From assembly GCA_016793525.1 (NCBI GenBank), contig JAEUJT010000136.1, positions 1 to 8,771 of the forward strand: a stretch of 8,771 bases of DNA, in the 5' to 3' direction. This document shows positions 1 through 5,089 of this stretch, piece after piece. Position 1 is the first letter of the stretch; each line of letters begins with the position of its first letter. Position numbers and translations under genes: made by a program. The DNA is from Archangium sp. GTDB lineage: Bacteria > Myxococcota > Myxococcia > Myxococcales > Myxococcaceae. The notes under the pieces are model-generated. The model had not been told where the DNA came from. It did no database searches and was given only the letters and a program-made list of their open reading frames with translations.

Positions 1-82
1 CGGACATGGGAGGGGGCAGGAAGCGCCGGAAGTCTACACGAAGCGACCCAACCTTTCGGCGACTCCGGTGTAGTGGGCCCAC
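1..82. other. Leading 82 bases, no supported gene
   Basis: This is the upstream flank of the first gene. It contains a loose CTACAC / GTGTAG inverted pair (34-39 and 68-73) with 28 bases between the arms, too weak to call an operator. No promoter hexamers or Shine-Dalgarno stand out, and the adjacent upstream gene is outside the window. Confidence 0.4.
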
Positions 83-919
83 ATGAACGCCGACCTGCTT
101 CCGTTGATGGCCCCTCGCTTGTCGGGGACCGAGCTGTTCAAGACCGTGGCGGTGCTGGGCAGCGGGCCCCAAGCGGGCGAGCTCGCCTCGCTCCGCGGCG
201 ACGACACCATCGTGGCGGTGATGAACAACGCCTGGCGCGCGGTGCCGGACTGGGACTACTGGCTCTACGCGGACGACTTCCCCGAGGAAGGAAAACCGGC
301 GCCCGAGCTGCGCGCGAGACGGGGCCGATCGAGCCCGCAGTACTGGCCGGCCATCGAGGCCCACGGCGGTCTGGTCCTCTGCGGCGCCACCATGGCCTAC
401 GCCACCGGGTACTGGGCGCTCCACACCATGCCCTTCAGCCAGGTGTCCTTCTTCGCCACCGACATGACGTACAGCGGCGCGAAGACCCACTTCTATGGTC
501 AGGGCGCGCCCGACCCGCTCCGCCGCGATGTGACGCTGCAAGACCACGAGGCGAAGGGGCTACGGCTGCAGTACTTCGCGTTGCGCGCGTCGTGTCTGTT
601 CCTCAACGCCTCGAACGCCGAGGAGACCCGCCTGGTGGTCCCGCGCATCCGCTCCGGCGTGTCGCTGCGGCGCAACGTCGCGGCCGAGGTGATGCCGACG
701 CTGCGTGAATTGCTGCGCGCGATGGACGACGCGGCCACTCCGGCGCTGCAGCTCGAGCGCGCGACCCCCGCGTCGTGGCGGGTGCCCAACTACGGCCTCA
801 TCATGAACGAGCCGGGCCTGTGGTCGCACACCGCCGCCGTCGACGCCCGCTGGCGCGCACTGAAGCCGATGAGCGACGCGCTGGCCCAGCAGGTCGAAGC
901 CGCGTTCGCCCGGGAGTGA
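83..919 (+). CDS. Conserved hypothetical protein, possible nucleotide-sugar-binding/glycosyltransferase-like fold
   Basis: A 278-aa protein I do not recognise with confidence. After a short N-terminus it shows a hydrophobic strand followed by GSGP (residues 22-29, TVAVLGSGP), which looks like a Rossmann-type or sialyltransferase/MAF-like (DUF115-type) N-terminal strand and turn. Further on are a Trp/Tyr/Asp-rich stretch (VPDWDYWLYADD, 55-65), a strand with an acidic residue (FFATDMTYSG, 124-132) and a motif HFYGQGAPDPLR (136-147) that looks like a conserved active-site block. There is no signal peptide and no convincing membrane helix, so it is probably cytosolic. The ATG at 83 lacks a clear Shine-Dalgarno; an in-frame ATG at 107 (Met9), just before the first strand, is an alternative. 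The stop lies one base from the stop of the convergent reductase gene. That this is a coding gene is well supported by long, domain-like, non-repetitive sequence. The glycan-related role is only a guess from the look of the motifs. Confidence 0.75.
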   Translation: MNADLLPLMAPRLSGTELFKTVAVLGSGPQAGELASLRGDDTIVAVMNNAWRAVPDWDYWLYADDFPEEGKPAPELRARRGRSSPQYWPAIEAHGGLVLCGATMAYATGYWALHTMPFSQVSFFATDMTYSGAKTHFYGQGAPDPLRRDVTLQDHEAKGLRLQYFALRASCLFLNASNAEETRLVVPRIRSGVSLRRNVAAEVMPTLRELLRAMDDAATPALQLERATPASWRVPNYGLIMNEPGLWSHTAAVDARWRALKPMSDALAQQVEAAFARE

Positions 920-920
920 C

Positions 921-1967
921 TCACGCAGCCAGCGTGGCGCCGTCGATGACGAAACGGTACCGCACGTCGTTGCGCAGCATTCGCTCGTAGGCCTCGTTGA
1001 TCTGCTTCGCCGCGATGACCTCGACGTCGGCGACCACCTTGTGGGCCGCGCAGAAGTCGAGCATCTCCTGCGTGGCCGCGATGCCGCCGATGCTCGAGCC
1101 CGCCAGCCGCCGGTTGTTGCCGATGAGCGAAAACGCCGCGACCTGAATCGGCTTCGGGGGAGCGCCCACCAGCACCATCGCTCCGAAGGGCCGCAGCAGC
1201 CGCAGGTACTGGTCGAAGTCGTGCTCGGCGGAGATGGAGTCGATGAGCAGGTCGAACTGGCCGTGGCGTTTCGCCATCTCTCTGGCGTCGTTCGAGAGCG
1301 CGAAGTGGCTGGCTCCGAGCCGGGTGGCGTCGGCCTGTTTGCCCTTCGAGGTGCTGAACACGGTCACCTCGGCGCCCATCGCCGCCGCGAGCTTCACCGC
1401 CATGTGCCCGAGGCCGCCGAGGCCCAACACACCCACGCGATCGCCCTTCTTGCAGCCCCACTCCCGCAGCGGCGAGTAGGTGGTGATGCCGGCGCAGAGG
1501 AGCGGCGCCACACCGGAGAGCTCCATACCCGCTGGCACTTTCACCGCGAAGTGTTCGGTCACCACCAGCTGCGTGGAGTACCCGCCGTAGGTCGGCGTCT
1601 TTCGGTCCATCTCGGTGCTGTTGTAGGTGAAGGCGCAGCCCTTGGCGCAGAACTGCTCGTGCCCCGCCGCACATGACTCGCAGGTGCGGCACGAGTCGAC
1701 CATGCAGCCCACGCCAGCGATGTCGCCCACCTTGAACTTCGTCACCTTCGCGCCGACGGCGGTGACCCGGCCAACGATCTCGTGGCCCGGCACCATCGGG
1801 TACGACGAGTTGCCCCACTCGCCCCGCGCCTGGTGAATGTCGGAATGGCAGATGCCTGAAAACAGCACCTCGAGTGACACGTCGCTTGGGCCGACGGATC
1901 GGCGCTCGATAAACGACGGAGCCAGCGGTTGGTTCGCGGCGGTGGTGACCCAAGCGTGCGTTTTCAT
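921..1967 (-). CDS. YahK-type zinc-dependent NAD(P)H alcohol dehydrogenase / aldehyde reductase
   Basis: A 348-aa medium-chain dehydrogenase/reductase of the cinnamyl-alcohol-dehydrogenase class, closely resembling E. coli YahK as I remember that sequence, and full length for the family. The catalytic zinc ligands are visible: Cys40 in GICHSD, His62-Glu63 in PGHE, and Cys158 in LLCAGITTYSPL. The four structural-zinc cysteines are Cys93, Cys96, Cys99 and Cys107 (C-x2-C-x2-C-x7-C). The cofactor loop is GLGGLG at 182-187. The second strand ends in STSKGK (205-210), a Ser/Thr/Lys pattern that in this family favours NADPH over NADH. The expected role is cytosolic reversible reduction of aldehydes to alcohols; the physiological substrate cannot be read from sequence. 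The ATG at 1967 is chosen because MKTHAWVTT matches the family N-terminus. The frame stays open a further 84 codons upstream, but into the 3' end of the neighbouring gene. No good Shine-Dalgarno is visible. It lies 71 bp downstream of the anti-sigma gene in the same direction, so it may be the last gene of that operon. Confidence 0.96.
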   Translation of the reverse strand: MKTHAWVTTAANQPLAPSFIERRSVGPSDVSLEVLFSGICHSDIHQARGEWGNSSYPMVPGHEIVGRVTAVGAKVTKFKVGDIAGVGCMVDSCRTCESCAAGHEQFCAKGCAFTYNSTEMDRKTPTYGGYSTQLVVTEHFAVKVPAGMELSGVAPLLCAGITTYSPLREWGCKKGDRVGVLGLGGLGHMAVKLAAAMGAEVTVFSTSKGKQADATRLGASHFALSNDAREMAKRHGQFDLLIDSISAEHDFDQYLRLLRPFGAMVLVGAPPKPIQVAAFSLIGNNRRLAGSSIGGIAATQEMLDFCAAHKVVADVEVIAAKQINEAYERMLRNDVRYRFVIDGATLAA

Positions 1968-2038
1968 GACGACGCACCATGGGGTCGAGCCAGCCGAGAG
2001 AAAACGCCTAAATGGGGAGGCCGAGGCGCTTCCGAGCG
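1968..2038. other. Short spacer between anti-sigma gene and reductase gene
   Basis: Seventy-one bases separate the anti-sigma stop from the reductase ATG. I see no T-tract terminator and no clear promoter. Only a weak 4-5 bp hairpin overlaps the anti-sigma stop, so read-through into the reductase gene is possible. Confidence 0.4.
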
Positions 2039-3490
2039 TCAGGGCTGCGCGGTCAGCTCGCGCCACACGTCGGTGGCCTCGGCGTTTCTGCCCAGCGACG
2101 TCAGACAGCGCATCTTCTGCTGCAACACCGCCCGGCGCAGTACGCCCTCGTCGGCCCCCGTGCGCTGCCACGCGGGAGACGACAGCCACGCGTCGGAGAG
2201 CGCAATGGCCTCGTCGCACCGCCCGTCGTCGGCCAGATGCGCCACCTCGCGCGCCCGGGCCTGCCGCAGCGACCCGCCGGCCGGAGGGAACGGCGAGCGC
2301 ACGTCGCGCATGAGTTGATCGATGCGTCGCTCCAAGTCACGCAAGCTGAAGCCACCACTCCCCCGCGGCCGAGGGGCGGAGGGCGGCGTCGCGGTGGCCA
2401 CGTCAGACGGCGGTGGAGGCGGCAGCGACGGGTTCGGCGGGGGCGACCCGTCGGACGCGGACGAGCGCTCTGGGGTCAACCCGGCCCATTCGTCTTCGGG
2501 GTTGAGCGAGGCGGGCGGCGGCGCGATGTCGTCGTTCGACTCCGACGCTGACGCGGGGGCCACTGCTGGCGCGGCGCGCACCGGAGCGGCCTTCACGGGC
2601 GGCGGCGCGAAGGTGAGCGGCTCCAACACCCCGTCGTGCCACACCACCGCGTGGCCCGCCTTCACCACCCGCGTCTGGTTCGCGACGTCGACAGCCACTT
2701 CGCCCTCCTCGACCGCCACCACCACCCGCGCCGCTTCGCGCGACACGAGGAACTGGGTGCCCAGGTCACGCACCTGGACCTCTCCGGCGCGCACGATGAG
2801 CACGCGGTCTTCGCGGTGCGGCACCACCATGGCCACGCTGCCCCGCTGCACCTCGAGGGTGAGGGCCGAGGCTTCTAACGTCACCAGCTGCACCGACGAC
2901 GAGCCAGTGAGTCCTGCGCGCGTCCCGTCGGGGAGATGCAACCACGCAGCGCCTCCGCGCTCGGTCTTCACCACGGCCCCTTCGGCGAGCTCCTGCGCCG
3001 TCGCGAGTGCGGCTTTCGACGCCGACGCCTTCGATGCCGACGCCACCACCGCGGCCAGCTTGCGTGGCGTGAGCGGAGGCGGTGGCATCACCGGCTCCGC
3101 CACCACCGGCGCCTTCACCGGCTCAGGCGCGACGGCCACCGGCGGCGCCACCTCGCGCTTCGGCAGCACCCACGCCACACCGGCCACCACCACGACCGCG
3201 GCGGCGACGGCGGCCCACGCCCACCCCGGCGACCACCACCGGGTGAAGCGCCGCGACTGCTCGGCCTCGAGCGCCTCGCTCAACCGCACGCCGACCCGTT
3301 GCGCCAACATCGAAGGCAGCGGCGGAGGCTCGGGCACCTCGCGCAGCACGTTCACCGCGGCGCGGGCGCTGGCCACCGCGGCACGACACGCCTCACACGA
3401 CGCGGCGTGGGCCTCGAGCGCAGGCGCCTGGTCGGGAGGCAGCTCGCCCCGCGCCAGCTGCCACTGCTGCTCGACCGAGAGGTGGCTCAT
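2039..3490 (-). CDS. Membrane-anchored zinc-finger anti-sigma factor with FecR-like domain
   Basis: A 483-aa multidomain protein. Residues 1-50 form an anti-sigma zinc-binding (ZAS) domain: His3, then His28-x3-Cys32-x2-Cys35. This has the same spacing as the zinc ligands of Rhodobacter ChrR (His6, His31, Cys35, Cys38). One transmembrane helix follows at about 90-109 (WAWAAVAAAVVVVAGVAWVL), then a Pro/Ala-rich linker (112-140). A FecR-type beta domain spans about 170-290 (start GAVVKTERGGAAWLHLPDGTRA; later GTQFLVS and VEEGEVAV). Next come a second Pro/Ser-rich disordered linker (295-378) and a helical, TPR-like C-terminus (380-483). The implied topology places the ZAS domain in the cytoplasm, where it would bind the sigma factor, and the FecR and helical parts in the periplasm as a sensor. 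The start ATG overlaps the sigma stop codon (ATGA), and GCGAGG at 3500-3505 is a plausible Shine-Dalgarno 9 nt away. Coupling to the sigma gene strongly supports an anti-sigma role. No TonB receptor is nearby, so classic FecR iron signalling is not implied. Confidence 0.9.
   Translation of the reverse strand: MSHLSVEQQWQLARGELPPDQAPALEAHAASCEACRAAVASARAAVNVLREVPEPPPLPSMLAQRVGVRLSEALEAEQSRRFTRWWSPGWAWAAVAAAVVVVAGVAWVLPKREVAPPVAVAPEPVKAPVVAEPVMPPPPLTPRKLAAVVASASKASASKAALATAQELAEGAVVKTERGGAAWLHLPDGTRAGLTGSSSVQLVTLEASALTLEVQRGSVAMVVPHREDRVLIVRAGEVQVRDLGTQFLVSREAARVVVAVEEGEVAVDVANQTRVVKAGHAVVWHDGVLEPLTFAPPPVKAAPVRAAPAVAPASASESNDDIAPPPASLNPEDEWAGLTPERSSASDGSPPPNPSLPPPPPSDVATATPPSAPRPRGSGGFSLRDLERRIDQLMRDVRSPFPPAGGSLRQARAREVAHLADDGRCDEAIALSDAWLSSPAWQRTGADEGVLRRAVLQQKMRCLTSLGRNAEATDVWRELTAQP
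3015..3044 (-). repeat. 15-bp tandem duplication in the anti-sigma linker
   Basis: Two adjacent 15-bp units (3015-3029 and 3030-3044) differ at one base and encode SASKA twice (residues about 151-160). They lie between the membrane anchor and the FecR domain. The unit keeps the frame and lengthens a flexible linker; it is probably slippage-derived. Confidence 0.65.
3487..3490 (-). other. ATGA stop-start overlap coupling sigma and anti-sigma
   Basis: The TGA of the ECF sigma gene and the ATG of the anti-sigma gene share bases in ATGA on the minus strand. Such overlaps usually give translational coupling, which fits a sigma/anti-sigma pair that must be kept in balance. Confidence 0.85.
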
Positions 3491-4125
3491 GGCAGCGGAC
3501 CTCGCAGGCCCTGCACCGCGTCGGCGAAGTCCAACCGGGCGCGGTTGAGGCGGCTGCGCACGGTGTTGACGGGCGCGTCGACGAGCTCGGCGATCTCCTC
3601 GGGCTTGAGGCCCAGCAGCTCGTGGTAGGTGAAGACCTCGGCCTTCTCTTGGCTCAGCGTGGCGAGCGCCTGCTGCACCAGCTTCGAGGCCTGCTTCACC
3701 TGGGCGGCGCGTTCGGGGTCGCTCGTCTCTGGCGCCACGCCGTCGGGGAGGTCAGCGGTGAGCGTCTCCGGCCGGCGGCGACGGCTGCGCACGTACATCA
3801 AGCCCACGTTGACGCACACCCGGTGCACGAAGGTGGTGACCTTGGAGTCGCCCCGGTAGCCCTTGAGGGCCTTCATCAGGTGCACGTACGACTCCTGGAG
3901 CAGGTCTTCGAGGTCGGCGCTGGGGCCAACCACCCGGTACAACACGCGCCACGCCTGGTCCCGGGTGCGCTCGTACAGCTGAGTCAACGCCAGGGCTTCG
4001 CCGGCCCGCGCGCGCAGCGCCAGAGCCCGCAGCGGATCGACCGTCACGTCGGCGAGGTGCATCATGGGCAGGGACAGCGCCGTCATGGCACCGGTTGGTT
4101 GCCGCGGGCAAGCCGGGCGATCCAC
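3487..4125 (-). CDS. ECF (extracytoplasmic function) RNA polymerase sigma factor, RpoE-like
   Basis: A 212-aa sigma-70 family protein with the two-domain ECF layout. Region 2 spans about 46-118 (TQLYERTRDQAWRVLYRVVG, then DLEDLLQESYVHLMKALKGY, then TTFVHRVCVNVGLMYVRSRRRR). Region 4 spans about 148-205, with a helix-turn-helix at about 173-200 (LKPEEIAELVDAPVNTVRSRLNRARLDF). The linker between them is short and acidic/Pro-containing, and there is no extra C-terminal domain. It would direct RNA polymerase to a small regulon and be held inactive by the next gene's product. The start is uncertain. The GTG at 4125 directly follows the TGA of the diguanylate cyclase gene (TGAGTG). Internal ATGs at 4086, 4065 and 4062 would give a protein starting nearer to region 2, and none of them has a clear Shine-Dalgarno. 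The 3' end overlaps the anti-sigma start by ATGA, so the two proteins are probably made in coupled amounts. Confidence 0.95.
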   Translation of the reverse strand: MDRPACPRQPTGAMTALSLPMMHLADVTVDPLRALALRARAGEALALTQLYERTRDQAWRVLYRVVGPSADLEDLLQESYVHLMKALKGYRGDSKVTTFVHRVCVNVGLMYVRSRRRRPETLTADLPDGVAPETSDPERAAQVKQASKLVQQALATLSQEKAEVFTYHELLGLKPEEIAELVDAPVNTVRSRLNRARLDFADAVQGLRGPLP

Positions 4126-4128
4126 TCA
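4123..4128 (-). other. TGA-GTG junction between diguanylate cyclase and sigma factor
   Basis: On the minus strand the stop of the GGDEF gene (TGA, 4126-4128) is followed with no gap by GTG (4123-4125), the furthest-upstream candidate start of the sigma gene. If that GTG is used, translation is likely coupled by re-initiation. If an internal ATG (4086, 4065 or 4062) is used, the gap is about 40-60 nt. Confidence 0.6.
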
Positions 4129-5046
4129 TTCCGACGGGGCGCTCTCCGGGCCGCGAACCAGGTTTCGGCCCGCTTGCTTGGCGCGGTACAGACACCCGTC
4201 GGCGCGGCTGAGGAGCGCCTCGGGCAACAGCTCGGCGTCGCCGACCGAGGTCGTGGCCACCCCCACGCTGACGGTGACCTTCAGCATCTGGCCCTCGTAT
4301 TCGACCTGGCTCTCGGCCACGGCGGCCCGAAGGCGCTCGCCGCAGACCAACGCCTCGGGGGGCTGGGTGCCGCGCAAGAGCACCGCGAATTCTTCGCCGC
4401 CATAGCGGGCCAGCACGTCTTCTCCGCGGAGAGTGCGCTGGAGCGCGCGCGCCACCGAGCGGAGCACGTCATCTCCGGCGAGGTGCCCGTGGGCGTCGTT
4501 GATGCGCTTGAAGTGGTCGACGTCGATCATCACCACCGACAGCGGCTCTCGGTGCCGCAGCGCGTACTTCAGCTCTCGGTCGAGCGCGTCGATGAGCGCC
4601 TTCTTGTTCAGCACGCCGGTCAGTGCGTCGATGGTGGCCGACTCGTAGAGGTTGCGCTGCAGCGCCTCGTCGAGGGCGTCATGGTACGAGAGCCGAAGAA
4701 TGGTGGTGCCGCCGAGCTGCACCTTGTCGCCGTCGTGCAGGCGGTGCCGCTCGATGCGGGCGCCGGCGAACCAGGTGCCGTTGCGCGACGACAGGTCTTC
4801 AATGTCGACCTCGCCGTTCTTGAGCGACACCCGCGCGTGCTTGCGCGAGACGCCGTCGTCGTCGAGCTGAATGTCGACTTCGACGCCGCGGCCCAGCACC
4901 ATGTCGCCTTCACGCAGACGAAACATGCGGCCCACCGCGGAGCTGCCGGAGACCACCACCAAATACACGGCATCGCGCTGAATGGCGCCGCGGATCTGCC
5001 GCAGGTCGATGTCGTGCGTCGTGTCGTCGCCCGAGTGGTCCGTCAT
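4126..5046 (-). CDS. FHA-GGDEF diguanylate cyclase
   Basis: A 306-aa soluble signalling protein. The FHA domain spans about residues 25-120 and keeps the phosphothreonine-binding landmarks: Gly52-Arg53 (LGRG), Ser67-x2-His70 (SRKH) and Asn89-Gly90 (SSRNGTW). A short helix (122-138) leads into the GGDEF domain (about 138-298), which starts with the typical DALTGVLNKKAL. The active-site motif is GGEEF (216-220), a catalytically competent variant. MIDVDHFKRINDAHGH (173-188) supplies metal- and substrate-contacting residues. An RxxD inhibitory site, Arg207-Gly-Glu-Asp210, sits five residues before the GGEEF, so product feedback by c-di-GMP is expected. The likely activity is two GTP to c-di-GMP, controlled by FHA docking to a Thr-phosphorylated partner. 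There is no receiver domain and no membrane segment. The gene lies 43 bp after the O-antigen ligase-like gene and abuts the sigma gene. The ATG at 5046 is preceded by GGGTGG with essentially no spacer, so the start is plausible but not strong. Confidence 0.96.
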   Translation of the reverse strand: MTDHSGDDTTHDIDLRQIRGAIQRDAVYLVVVSGSSAVGRMFRLREGDMVLGRGVEVDIQLDDDGVSRKHARVSLKNGEVDIEDLSSRNGTWFAGARIERHRLHDGDKVQLGGTTILRLSYHDALDEALQRNLYESATIDALTGVLNKKALIDALDRELKYALRHREPLSVVMIDVDHFKRINDAHGHLAGDDVLRSVARALQRTLRGEDVLARYGGEEFAVLLRGTQPPEALVCGERLRAAVAESQVEYEGQMLKVTVSVGVATTSVGDAELLPEALLSRADGCLYRAKQAGRNLVRGPESAPSE

Positions 5047-5089
5047 CCACCCGTCATTTCACGCCAAAACCACCCGGTCGCCAACGTTT

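Noticed and set aside
34..73. CTACAC / GTGTAG inverted pair upstream of the first gene
   Set aside because: Only six base pairs with 28 bases between the arms and no extension; this is expected by chance.
1968..2219. N-terminal extension of the reductase by 84 codons
   Set aside because: The extension overlaps the anti-sigma coding region, is low-quality Arg/Ala-rich sequence, and the family N-terminus begins at MKTHAW (1967).
2039..3490. FecR-type iron-uptake regulation (FecI/FecR/TonB receptor)
   Set aside because: The FecR domain is present, but no TonB-dependent receptor or secretin/TonB (STN) signalling domain is in the window, and the N-terminus is a ZAS zinc finger, so an iron role is not supported.
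2322..3548. A 408-codon plus-strand Ser/Thr/Ala-rich open frame that looks like a mucin-like protein
   Set aside because: It is the reverse complement of the anti-sigma gene; its Ser/Thr richness mirrors the codons of that gene. The minus-strand ZAS, TM and FecR features are specific.
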